NCBI GenBank assembly: GCA_033032865.1
Contig: JAWHQI010000121.1
Location: 4,960,001 to 5,024,000 of the forward strand
Direction: 5' to 3'
Source: Dactylorhiza incarnata
Lineage: Eukaryota > Streptophyta > Magnoliopsida > Asparagales > Orchidaceae
DNA: 64,000 nucleotides
Made by a program: the position numbers and the translations under genes. Every line of letters begins with the position of its first letter. Within the stretch, counting starts at the first letter, position 1. The notes beneath the pieces are model-generated. The model made no database searches. It saw only the letters and a list, made by a program, of their open reading frames with translations, and was not told the DNA's origin. Shown here one piece after another: positions 54,731 through 64,000 of the stretch.

Positions 54731-57061
54731 ATGCAGAGGCAGATTGCAGGTGAACTTGCACCTTTTGACCCAGAAATCGAACGAACCGCTCGCGCGCGAA
54801 GGCGTGCTGCGGCTCTGCAAGCAGCCATGGGTGATCATGTGAACCCAAATGATGCTGATGCGCGAGTGCACGATGAGGGGCAAAATCCGGCCACTGATGA
54901 ACAGGAGGCGGAGAGACCTCGGCCTCGTACTATGAGAGATTATACCACCCCCACTGCTGGAAGCGTGTATCCGGGCTTTGGGCCCAATATCATGAACAAT
55001 CAGTTTGAGATAAAGCCGGCGATCTTAAACATTATCCGAAACCATGCTCAGTTTTCGGGGATGGCTAGCGAAGACCCGCACCTGCATCTGGCAGAATTCT
55101 CTGATATTTGCGGAACTTTCCGCTATGCGGGCATTGCTGATGACACAGTCAAACTGAGACTGTTCCCCTTCTCCCTCCGTGATAAAGCAAAAGTATGGCT
55201 TCATTCCATCCCGCCCGGGACTGCTGCAACATGGGATGCCCTTGCATCCAAATTCCTGGCTAAATTCCACCCGGTGGATAAGATTGTAAGCTTGCGGCGT
55301 GAAATCGCCACATTTCGGCAGTTGGATCAAGAGACTCTTGCGGAAGCTTGGGAGCGCCTCAATGAACTCCTTCGCCGTTGCCCTGGCCACGAGCTCCAGC
55401 CATGGAACGTGGTTGAATTGTTCTACTTCGCGATCGAGCCCAATTATAGGGCAATGATCGATGCTGCGGCCGGTGGTACCTTGATGAACCACACCCCTGA
55501 AGATGCCCTGCGGATCTTGCGTGACACTGCCTCCCACAGTACCTTCTGGACTGCAGGGAGAAACGCTCCAAGAAGCAGCCGAGGACTCTTCATGGTTGAT
55601 TCTCTTCCTTCTCCGTCTCCATCTGCTGCCATCATTACTTGTGAAGGATGTGGAGGTGGAGGCCACCATGCTTACGAATGCTCGGGGAACCAAGTGGTAG
55701 GTGATTTCGTGCACTTATCTTTAAATGAATCTGTGAATTATGTTGGAAATCAGTCCAAGGGGGCGCCGTATAATAACACTTATAATCCGGGAGCGCGAAG
55801 TCATCCGAACTTCTCGTGGAATCCCAACACGCCCGGCCAACGATGGTCACCGGGGCAGCATCAAAATGATGCTTACGCCTCCGGGAGCCAACCGAGGCCG
55901 CCGCACCCGGATTACAACCAAGCACCCCCTACTCAAAAGAAGAGTAATTTAGAAGAAATGATGGAAAAATTCATGCTTGTAGCTAACTCGAATATGGCAA
56001 ACCAAACTGCATCTATGCGAAACTTGGAGACGCATTTGGGCCAATTGGCCCAAGCGCTAACTGAGCGTTCGCAGGGGTCCCTTCCCAGTAATACGGAAAA
56101 GAATCCCATTGATCAAGGGAAAAGTCTGGGGGATGTGGTGGATGCCAATCCGAGTGAGCTGACAATCTCGTGTTCCATCAATCAGGTTGAAACAAAGGCT
56201 CTATGCGATTCCGGTTCCTCTCGCAATGTTATTGCGCTGCAAGATGTTGCGAAACTTCAATTGGAGATTAACACAGAGGAAAAGAAGTCGCTGATTCTCG
56301 CTAACGGCACCATTATTCAATCCGAGGGAGAGGTGAGAAACGTGGAAGTAATAGTTGAGGGGACAACTGTGGTCGCGGACTTTCAGGTGTTGGGCCCCCG
56401 GGAAAATCAATCCATCCCTATCTTGGGGGTGCCGTTCTTGAAAGAGAGCGGCGCCACCCTTGACTTTGCCACGGGGTGTGTCATCTTACCTAACACGGCG
56501 CTGCAGCCCATTCATCTCGAAGCTAGAGCCGACACATCCACTCCTCCCCCTCTTATTATTTCTGATGAACTTCTGAGTTGTGCAGGGAAGACGCATTTCC
56601 AAGAAACAGGTGAAGGGGAAATGGAGGAGCTCAAATCTGATGAGGAGGAAGTGATTGACTTTCGGAAAGAATTCGACGCCGAGAAGGAGGATGACGGCTG
56701 TCCGGGAAATGATGATGTGGATTTAGTCAAGAATGCTGATTATTTTTCTTCTTGTGATGAATCGTGTAATAAACTGTTTAAGCGTTCCGTCTCTTGGGCC
56801 GATCCGGTGGTCACAGTGACACCGGAAGTGACGCCACCTGATTCTAAGGAGGAAAAATCTGAGAGTTCACAACGGTGGCAATCTCCAACCGTCACCAAAC
56901 TGAAAAAAGAAAAACTTCTGCGTGACGCTCGTGCTGCCGCTCTTCGTAGCAAGATGGCGGAGGTTAGGGGAGCATTGGGTAATACCAGTGCTGGCCCTAA
57001 AGCCTTCACCTCCCGCCTACATGCTACGGGAGATGCGCACCACAAGAGCGCTTTTAGTTGA
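54731..57061 (+). CDS. E3 Gag-protease, 776 residues (Athila-like)
   Basis: An intact frame. The capsid domain spans about residues 88-270, with NNQFEIKPAILNIIRNHAQF, LRLFPFSLRDKAKVWLHSIP, WERLNELLRRCPGHELQPW and MIDAAAGGTLMNHTPEDAL, typical of Athila Gag. A CCHC knuckle is at residues 304-317 (CEGCGGGGHHAYEC). An aspartic protease has ALCDSGSSRNVIAL at about 490-503 and IPILGVPFLKESGATLDFAT. The C-terminal 200 residues are acidic then basic and unassigned. Gag would form the particle and the protease mature it. No RT, RNase H or integrase follows, so the element relies on another for replication. The ATG at 54731 is the first after the primer site in frame. Confidence 0.9.
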   Translation: MQRQIAGELAPFDPEIERTARARRRAAALQAAMGDHVNPNDADARVHDEGQNPATDEQEAERPRPRTMRDYTTPTAGSVYPGFGPNIMNNQFEIKPAILNIIRNHAQFSGMASEDPHLHLAEFSDICGTFRYAGIADDTVKLRLFPFSLRDKAKVWLHSIPPGTAATWDALASKFLAKFHPVDKIVSLRREIATFRQLDQETLAEAWERLNELLRRCPGHELQPWNVVELFYFAIEPNYRAMIDAAAGGTLMNHTPEDALRILRDTASHSTFWTAGRNAPRSSRGLFMVDSLPSPSPSAAIITCEGCGGGGHHAYECSGNQVVGDFVHLSLNESVNYVGNQSKGAPYNNTYNPGARSHPNFSWNPNTPGQRWSPGQHQNDAYASGSQPRPPHPDYNQAPPTQKKSNLEEMMEKFMLVANSNMANQTASMRNLETHLGQLAQALTERSQGSLPSNTEKNPIDQGKSLGDVVDANPSELTISCSINQVETKALCDSGSSRNVIALQDVAKLQLEINTEEKKSLILANGTIIQSEGEVRNVEVIVEGTTVVADFQVLGPRENQSIPILGVPFLKESGATLDFATGCVILPNTALQPIHLEARADTSTPPPLIISDELLSCAGKTHFQETGEGEMEELKSDEEEVIDFRKEFDAEKEDDGCPGNDDVDLVKNADYFSSCDESCNKLFKRSVSWADPVVTVTPEVTPPDSKEEKSESSQRWQSPTVTKLKKEKLLRDARAAALRSKMAEVRGALGNTSAGPKAFTSRLHATGDAHHKSAFS

Positions 57062-58863
57062 TGCGTGTTTTTAATTGCTGTAATGAACTATTTTTGAGTA
57101 TGTCTTCTTAATTCCTGCACTCTTTATAAACAATGCTAATACAGGTATTTGGTCCAGCTTAAGGACGTTAAATGAAAGCGCTACTGGGAGACAACCCAGA
57201 TTTCCGTTTTTTTATATCTTTCCTTTTATCTAACATTTCCTAGTTCAGTTTTTGTTTTTGCTTTTGTTGTTTTGAGTTTTGCTTGCAGGTTTTGTGTTCG
57301 ATGGTGGATGTTGCGGACTATTTTTGATTTTAAACGCCATTCTTCTGGTATGCTCACGTGCTGAGCATTGGGTAACTTCTTCCCTAGCTTTCAATTTTGA
57401 TTTTCACTGTCATATCATTATGTTGTATGGTTTTGATTAAGTCTGGGGGAGAGCCGTTTCTTTGTCACCCACTGCACATGCTTATCTCATTTGCATACTA
57501 GAAGTATTTTAATTTCAGTTATTTAGTATCGTTCATCTTCACGCACCACTTCACCCACTTGAGTGTGTGCTTATCTTGTTGTGTTGTTCCGTTTAAACTA
57601 GTTTGGTTGGAATGTGAAATAGGCTATTAACACAGGAATTATTATTTGGAGCGCGGTGTCGACTCATGTAGTGTTCTAGTCGCTTCGCATGCTATAGTAG
57701 AATTTGCGTAGAGTTAGATTTTCTTTATGCATTTAATTTATGTGCAGTATCTCTGCGTAAATTTAGATTTAATGTACTCAAGTGGTGAATTCGAACGAAA
57801 TTGATGATAACCCGGTGTTGTGTGTGTGCGGTCGCTAAACGTGTGTTGCTCGAGTCGGGAGGAAGGTTTATCTTTCTCGTGGGCTAATAACTTGCCCCAA
57901 GCGACTCTTGAAGCATGGGTGAGAGCTACTTGTTGAGTCAAGCATGATGTAGGCCACCATTTGGCTAGTTTGAGCTTTGCTATTCCATGCCCCTTTCATT
58001 CACCTTTGCAAGCCAAATTTGTGCCTACCATTTTTATGTTCAGCTCCTCCTCATCCACCAAAGCCTGAAGCCTATCCTACGCCCGCAACCAAAAAAAATG
58101 TTTTAACTGTGCTCATAATTTCCAACTTGTGTGGTGTGTGGTATCATTGTGTTTTGAAGAGAAAATAATGTCTATCCGCTGATTTTGAACCAACTGGAGG
58201 TTGCTTGAAAGAAGAAAAATATATAAAAGGAAAAAAAAAGAAGAGTATCCTGAAAATAATCCTCCCAAGCTAAAGAGAAAAATCTGTTGGTATTTGTAAA
58301 GTAGGCTGTGTGCACACCTGGTTTTCATGATAAGTCTGGGGGTGTGTCACACGAGCATAGTTGTTTGGTTTTGCAAGGTGCAGTGTGCCGTTGGCTCATT
58401 TGGGTTGCGTAGCCGTCATGTTTATCTTTGCATATCATTCCGTAACCTAAGCCCCGTTTTAATCCTATAAGTCCTACTGATTTGACTTGCGAGTTTGCTA
58501 GCGCCGTGGAGAGAGTGTGACCGGGCAAGCGTATGGTTCACGACGTTGATGGATTTCAGCGGAGTTATTCCTAAGTCCCGATCTTTTGCAACACCCGCCC
58601 CAGCGTCTCGTCACTTTCATACCGGGCATGATCGTCAAATTCTTCATAATTCACCCACTGAGTACAATTAAATCTTTGATTACGCTTTAGTACTTACGTA
58701 AATTAGTTAGCATAGCTAGAATCTTCTTCTGCTAGAATTCCTACTCGCATGCGTATTTTACTTCGCACTGTACTCCCCTGCGTAATTCGCTATTTTAATT
58801 ATCTCTTTCAATTTCCGCCGGATTAGTTTGCTCGGGACGCGCAAACAGTTAAGTCTGGGGGTG
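57062..58863 (+). other. E3 3' internal region, non-coding
   Basis: After the Gag-protease stop there are only short frames. TAAGTCTGGGGGAGAG occurs at 57439-57454, TAAGTCTGGGGGTGTG at 58331-58346, and TTAAGTCTGGGGGTG, the polypurine tract, at 58849-58863, so the tract motif is present three times. The region aligns in reverse with E2 48588-50160. Confidence 0.8.
58849..58863 (+). other. E3 polypurine tract
   Basis: TTAAGTCTGGGGGTG directly abuts the right LTR; the same tract borders E2. Confidence 0.8.
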
Positions 58864-60394
58864 TGATGAGTCCTGATTATATACACCTTCATGGACTCAT
58901 CCGGGCCATTATTTAGTCAATATCACGCACTTTAGCCTTATTATAGTTTATAATTGATAACCCATGCTAGGTGCACATTTTGGCCCGCTTTGGTGTGTTT
59001 TCGTGTTTATTTCCTTTCATAGTACTCATATGTTGTTAAGTGCCACTTTTGGTGGCTAGATCTGTGTTTGTGCTGGAATAGGAGGCGTGCAAGTGTTTCC
59101 GGTGCAATTCTGCACAGGAACACTGCGCACGATCACTTGTTCTAGTGCGCACGACCACCGGTCGTGCGCCACTAATCGTGCGCACTTAACCCTTTTTCAC
59201 GAGTTCTGTCTGGTGTAGTGCGCACGACCATCGACTCCAGTGCGCACGACCATCGACTCCAGTGCGCACGACCATCGGTCGTGCGCCACTGCTCGTGCGC
59301 ATTGACCATTAAATTTCTGAGTTCTGTTTGCTGTAGTGCGCACGACCATCAACTCCAGTGCGCACGACCACCGGTCGTGCGCCACTGGTCGTGCGAACAT
59401 TGTATTTCATGATTTCATCTCGTGCAGGTTCTGTCCAGGCAGTGCGCACGATCGCAGGATTCCAGTGCGCACGACCACTGGTCGTGCGCCAATGATCGTG
59501 CGCAGTGTTTAATCCAGCGCCTATTTAAGCGCCTGTTGCGATTTTAGGGCGATATATCCATTCTGGGAGCGGGATTTCTGTTCCGTACGCCGCCGACCGC
59601 CCCCTTGGATCGCCCCTACTTCATCTCCTACGCAAGGGGAAGCTTCCTCGGTCCATTCCTGGACATCCTCCATCGTCCGTGAGTGTTCTCCATCATCCGC
59701 AAGCCTCCAAGCAATCATTTTCGCTTTCCGCCCGGTGAGAAGAAGAAGAGACCTTGAGTCGAAGACGACGGAGCACGTAGGGAGATTGTGACAGCCCTCT
59801 ACGCCGGAAGCATCGTCCGCCCGAGTCCGGAGGTAGCCCGACAACCTACCATTCCGGCCGTGAACGGCCGCTAGTCTTCACCACCGGTTATCTCCTTCCT
59901 CTTTCCTTGATTGTACCCCTTTGAATCTTTTACTAAATGAATATGGTGATATTTATTTGATGAGAATGAACGTTTCTGTGTTCTTATTCATGGGTTGGTT
60001 GTGATTCACCACATTCAAGCGCACTCACTCACACACGCACGCAAGGTGTTTGCTCCGTGTTGGCAAGAGCTAACGACGGTTGTGAAGAGGTGTTTGCGAC
60101 CCTCACTCTCTCGCGCCTGAGTCCACTTCATTCGCCTCACGAAGCACGGCATCGCGGCCGTTGCATCCACCTCACGTTGCGAAGCGGTGTTCTCGACCCG
60201 CATCTCTTTTATTGTTGTTAAAATTAGGAAAACCAACCAAAAACCCCTTGTTGTGTTTGTGAAACGCTTGTGTAACAATATTCACTGCACGATTCGATCA
60301 CCCATCCTGCATTCCTCAAGAGACCGACATCCGGGGAATTTATTCTCCACAATTATTACTTGACAGCGACCGGTGCACTTGCCGACGCGCATCA
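58864..60394 (+). repeat. E3 right LTR, 1531 bp
   Basis: Partner of 53109-54617 with one additional copy of CATCGACTCCAGTGCGCACG in the hairpin array (about 59230-59270). Confidence 0.95.
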
Positions 60395-60790
60395 GTCGTG
60401 CGCACTGGCATTGGTGGTCGTGCGCACTGCACCAAACAGAACTCGTGAAAAAGGCGTTAAGTGCACACGATCAGTGGCGCACGACCAGTGGTCGTGCGCA
60501 ATAGAACCAGTGATCGTGCGCAGTGTTCCTGTGCAGAATTGCACCGGAAGCACCTGCACGACTCCTGTTCTAGCATACCACCACGAATCCAGCTACTGAA
60601 AGTGGCACCTAACAGCACAAGAATACTACTAAAGACAAAAAGCACGAAAATCACACCAAAGTGGGCCAAGATGTGCACCTAGCATGGATTATCAAATATA
60701 AACTAAAACAAGGCTAAAGTGCGGAGAAATGACTAAATAACGGCCCAGATGAGTCCATAAAAGTGTATATGATGAGGACTCATCAATAAT

Positions 60791-61080
60791 TCGAAAAACG
60801 GGCGCCATGGAAGTACATGACACTCAGCCAAAGAAAGATAATAGAGAGTTGACCGAACTGAGCACTAAATACTTTTTGAGAGATCTCCTCCAAAATCACT
60901 GGCATGACTATCGAAATCGTGAGCATCAACGTGTAGGTTTCAGATCCATGTAGTAGTATCAGGATCCTTCGATATTGTTCTTGTGAAATGGCCGGGTCTG
61001 GCCCATTCCTCGAAATATGTTTTTATAGGATTCATGTTTACAAAAATTTTCACTTCGTGTTCCGGCGAACGAATAATCAT
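60791..61080 (-). pseudogene. psaA: Nuclear plastid insertion: psaA, 5' end
   Basis: The minus strand starts at ATG 61078-61080 with [20 protein letters not shown] and [27 protein letters not shown]-type ribosome site lies just upstream, as in plastids. The segment contains a stop and a frameshift around 60880. It ends at the SN codons next to the E2 target duplication. Together with 45704-46878 it shows that psaA was already here before E2 inserted. Confidence 0.9.
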
Positions 61081-61730
61081 TTAGTCCTCCTCTTTCCGGA
61101 CAACACATATAAAGAGACCCACCAACACTCAAGTTTTTAGTGAACTTCTGAAAGATAGATATTTTAAATTCCTTTCTTTCCTATCTTCCATACATCTATT
61201 TGCTATAGTTATTCACTAGAGCAATTATGATATTGAAGTCGATCTGGGGCAAGTGTTCGGATTTATAATGACATAAATAATAGGTGCAAGGGACCTATTC
61301 TATCGCCAATCCTTTCCCAGGATAACAAAAAAAAAATTTTTTTTGTTACCTAGCTCATTTCTATTTAGATTATGAATGTTCAACTGCCCATATAAATTGA
61401 CTTTAATCAAAAATAGAAAAATCTAATAGATAATCTAAAAGAAAAGCTAAACAACTAAATAAAATAGATTGATAGGGATTTTTTTTCTTTTATTATTAAG
61501 AATGAGGAATGATTTTCATTTTAGACTTCATAAGATTCATCGAAATAGCTTTATTAGTTCTATGTTATATGCCATATGTAGTACTTATCCTTATGAGATA
61601 CCCTATAAAATGTACAAAATATAATTCTTTAGAAAGAAGGGATAAAATAAAATTCTTGATTGGATATTTTCATAGGAACGATTTATTTCATTTGCTTGCT
61701 TGATCCAACAACAAAAAAAGTTGAATGGTC
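61081..61730. other. Nuclear plastid insertion: psaA-ycf3 spacer
   Basis: AT-rich spacer, with a hairpin of AACAAAAAAAAAATTTTTTT type at 61322-61350 that resembles a plastid 3' stem-loop. No gene. Confidence 0.7.
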
Positions 61731-61883
61731 TCATTCAAAATGCCTTGTTATTTGTAACCAATTATGTGCTTCAATATAATTCCATGGAGTAAGTGTTATA
61801 GCTTGTTTCCAATGCTCGACAGCTTGATCAAACCAAGCCTGTCCAATTTCTGAATCACCTTGTAGAATGGCATGTTCTCCTCG
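61731..61883 (-). pseudogene. ycf3: Nuclear plastid insertion: ycf3 (pafI) exon 3
   Basis: 153 nt on the minus strand, the usual size of this exon. It reads [40 protein letters not shown] and [10 protein letters not shown] with the normal stop at 61731. Ycf3 is a TPR protein that assembles photosystem I. Several substitutions relative to what I know of the gene (for example TPWNY for TPGNY). Confidence 0.85.
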
Positions 61884-62641
61884 GTCAGAATAGGTTAGTA
61901 AATTCCCTCCCTTAGAACTGTACTTGAGAGTTTCCTACCTCATATGGCTCAACAATCAATTCCTTGCTTCCGATCTTCTTTTAATCTATCCCATGCTAGA
62001 TTCATTAAATTTCTAATCATTCAATTCTATTTTATCTTGGGTTAACCAGAAGATGTTTATTACATAAGTTTCCAATTCTAATTTGGATCAATGATTAGTT
62101 TTCTCTTTTCTCCCACCTTCAGAAAAATGAAGCATAGATATCATCCCCGATATCGTTAGAATTTTCTGAAAGATAATCTTGGTTTCATATTTCATAGAAG
62201 GTATATGAAATTTTTCTTTCTGTAGAATCTTTGAAGAAGACCTTCCTCTGTTAAGAAAAAAGAGCTTACAATCTTTAGTATCTGATGCTACATCGTTGCT
62301 CAATACTTTAGTAGATCAACTCTATTACATAAGTTGATTTCTAACTTTTTATCCCATATCATGACATAAGTAAGCAGTTCTGAACTATATTGACAAAATA
62401 ATAGCTTACTAATGGATCTTTACGGTGCTTTCTCTATCAATTTTACTCTTTATCCATAGAGTATAGTATATAGGCCATACCTTTTTCTTCCGATTTTTTG
62501 GTTCTCGTAAAGTATCTTTCCTTGCTACAGCTGATAAAAATTATTATTTTGGACAATGCATATGTAGAAAGCCTATTTTTCTAGTATTTACTAGACAATT
62601 TTATATTTTTTCCTTGCTTTCTATAGTGAAGATAGTCACAC
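61884..62641 (-). other. ycf3 group II intron 2, nuclear copy
   Basis: The minus strand begins GTGTGACT at the exon 2 edge, a group II intron start (GUGYG). The other edge is TTCTGAC before exon 3. Confidence 0.7.
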
Positions 62642-62870
62642 GTAATGACAGATCACGACAATATTATTAAAAGCTTGTGGTAAAAAGGGATTTCGTTCTA
62701 GTACCCGAAAATAATATTCCAAAGCTTTTGTATGTTCTCCATTAATTGTATGTGTAATACCTATATTATTTAGTTATAACTTCGATCATAGGGATCAATT
62801 TCTGGTTGCGCAACTTCATAATAATTCTGTAAAGCTTATGCATAATTTCCTTCGGATTGAGCCGACATCC
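62642..62870 (-). pseudogene. ycf3: Nuclear plastid insertion: ycf3 exon 2
   Basis: 229 nt on the minus strand. Reads MSAQSEGNYA, then an in-frame stop, then [40 protein letters not shown] and [15 protein letters not shown] small disruption follows DRSY. These lesions make the gene dead. Confidence 0.85.
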
Positions 62871-63589
62871 GTTACGGTCGTTCGTTCTAGTAAGAGAATC
62901 TCTGTTCAAGAACCGTACATGAGATTTTCATCTCATACGGTTCCTCCCTTCTATGCATAACACTAAAGGGAATAATCCAAAATTCACTATTAGAATTATG
63001 TACTGACAGGAGCTGGTATTTTTACAAGAAATTTCTAGCCAACCTTCTCATAAGAGATTTTATCTTAACACCAATTGTATTAGTATTAGATAGAAATGGC
63101 CACTCCAAAAATTTCTTTGTACTCAACGCTTACAATTTCCAGGAATTAGTCACTTCAACGATCTTTGATGGTTATATGGGTACCAAAAGTACGAATGCGA
63201 TGGATCTTTGTTTTCCCAACCATTTTTTTTAGTCCTGATAGCAATAAATAAAAAAGTTATTTAAAACAAAGTTTTTGTGTTGTTGATTCCTAGGTGTAAT
63301 GCTTTTTCCCCGATGCCATCTATTGGTACTAATGAAGTAGGATTGACCTCTAATACAGAACCTATAGATGTAACCTTTTGCTCAATACTAAAATAAATAA
63401 TTGAAGCATCTAAGGATACATAAATCGAGGATACACGATAGAAGGAATTGCTCTATCTCTAAATTTCACCTTCACCAAGCGTAGGTTTCTTTCACTCATT
63501 TGTTTTTTTATATTTTTAACTACGTTCTTTTTCTCGTAAAAATGAGAGGTACAAAAAACGAAAACAAGGAAAAAAAAATCAAATCGCAC
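62871..63589 (-). other. ycf3 group II intron 1, nuclear copy
   Basis: Starts GTGCGATTTG on the minus strand next to exon 1. Near 62880-62950 the sequence AACCGTACATGAGATTTTCA with GAACCGTATGAG is a typical domain V/VI region of plastid group II introns. Confidence 0.75.
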
Positions 63590-63713
63590 CATCTCTGTAA
63601 TAGGTAAATGCCTTTTTTTCTCCTGAAGTTATCGAAATTATTCGTAATAAAATATTGGCTACAATTGAAGAGGTCTTATCAATAAAATTTTCATTTATTT
63701 GAGATCTAGGCAT
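63590..63713 (-). pseudogene. ycf3: Nuclear plastid insertion: ycf3 exon 1
   Basis: 124 nt, the usual size. Starts [20 protein letters not shown] and continues [20 protein letters not shown] then D before the intron. This exon has no stop or frameshift, but exon 2 does. Confidence 0.85.
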
Positions 63714-64000
63714 AATCAATAATTCATTCTATAATTCTTCTCATCCTCTTTTGGGAAAAATGATCCCACAAAAAAAGGAATTGTACAATACAAAATAACA
63801 TAAAAACAGACTCATTGGAAAAAATTTGGATCCCAAATTGTACCCCCTTTTGTACAAAGATGAAATGAAATAGTTGAATCAGATTAGATTTCATTACAAT
63901 TTTATTGTATACCAATGACCAAAACTCTTACTATTTCATAATAAAATCAAATTCAAATAAAGTAACTATCCTTTTTTTGCATAACGTGTATGTGTCACGC
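63714..64000. other. ycf3 upstream plastid-like sequence
   Basis: AT-rich sequence that continues the plastid order upstream of ycf3; no trnS was reached before the window ends. Confidence 0.6.

Larger units (their letters stand above)
53109..60394 (+). mobile_element. E3: young Athila-like LTR element encoding only Gag-protease
   Basis: LTRs 53109-54617 (1509 bp) and 58864-60394 (1531 bp) begin TGATGAGTCCTGATT and end GACGCGCATCA. TSD GTCGT is perfect (53104-53108, 60395-60399). By eye the LTRs differ by three substitutions and one 22-bp duplication. The primer site and polypurine tract are clear. The interior has an intact 776-residue Gag-protease frame and then 1.8 kb without RT or integrase. 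It is inserted in a hairpin of the E2 LTR. Confidence 0.95.
46884..60785 (-). mobile_element. E2: young Athila-like non-autonomous LTR element, minus strand
   Basis: LTRs are 46884-48587 (1704 bp) and 51791-53108 plus 60400-60785 (1318 + 386 = 1704 bp, interrupted by E3). TSD ATAAT is perfect (46879-46883, 60786-60790). By eye only about four substitutions separate the LTRs. The primer site (51767-51784) is TGGCACCGTTGCCGGGGA; the polypurine tract is TTAAGTCTGGGGGTG at the left LTR. The interior has one 425-residue frame with two CCHC knuckles and no gag capsid, protease or pol. Its 3' internal sequence resembles that of E3. Confidence 0.95.
51791..60785 (-). repeat. E2 right LTR (5' LTR), interrupted by E3
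   Basis: Segments 51791-53108 and 60400-60785 together equal the left LTR in length. The duplicated GTCGT at 60395-60399 is the TSD of E3. Confidence 0.95.

Noticed and set aside
61322..61350. A16-T16-like palindrome as a nuclear terminator
   Set aside because: It lies in plastid-derived spacer and is more simply the plastid stem-loop.

Overview
This window is nuclear DNA of a flowering plant. The evidence is a split-exon plant gene, LTR retrotransposons of plant lineages (Copia, chromovirus, Tat-like and Athila-like Ty3/Gypsy), Cassandra-type 5S-bearing repeats, a tRNA-derived SINE, hAT-like and Tourist-like MITEs, and a decayed plastid insertion (psaB-psaA-ycf3). No prokaryotic operon or CRISPR array is visible. 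Species cannot be told; monocot versus dicot is not decided here.

The backbone of positions 3,936-43,897 is one plus-strand host gene. Five exons (3936-4033, 4232-about 4306, 20797-20862, 43404-43466, 43735-43897) carry an SANT/Myb-like protein resembling the plant REB1/TTF1 or cyclin-D-binding-Myb-like family. Two of its introns are inflated by nested transposons. The first holds a 16-kb minus-strand Copia element (4388-20617, TSD ATCAA). That element contains a small proline-rich non-autonomous LTR element (5808-8118), an Athila-like non-autonomous element called E1 here (about 8343-16532, itself carrying a Tourist-like MITE and a 1.7-kb solo LTR), and a Gypsy deletion derivative (17883-20300). 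The next intron (20863-43403) holds a 0.5-kb hAT-like MITE, an old plus-strand Tat-type Gypsy element (about 22460-35917), and several insertions within that element: a 3.4-kb non-autonomous LTR element with a palindromic 5S-bearing Cassandra-like unit, and a 5.7-kb chromovirus. Further right come a second Gypsy fragment with a solo LTR and a Tourist-like MITE, and another Cassandra relic. An Au-like SINE lies in the last intron.

Upstream (1-3064) is part of an LTR element interrupted by a 2.0-kb hAT-like element (424-2434).

Downstream (44,655-64,000) is a nuclear copy of plastid DNA. It is broken in psaA by a very young Athila-like non-autonomous element E2 (46884-60785, TSD ATAAT), whose right LTR is broken by a second young element E3 (53109-60394, TSD GTCGT). 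E3 encodes only Gag-protease. E2 encodes instead a 425-residue acidic protein with two CCHC knuckles, which is also present as a decayed homologue in E1. E1, E2 and E3 share a primer-binding site type and LTR arrays of perfect GCGCACGACC hairpins; E2 and E3 also clearly share U3 and 3' internal sequence. Together they look like a family of cross-mobilised defective elements. Coordinates of insertions are mostly fixed by matching target-site duplications read directly from the sequence.
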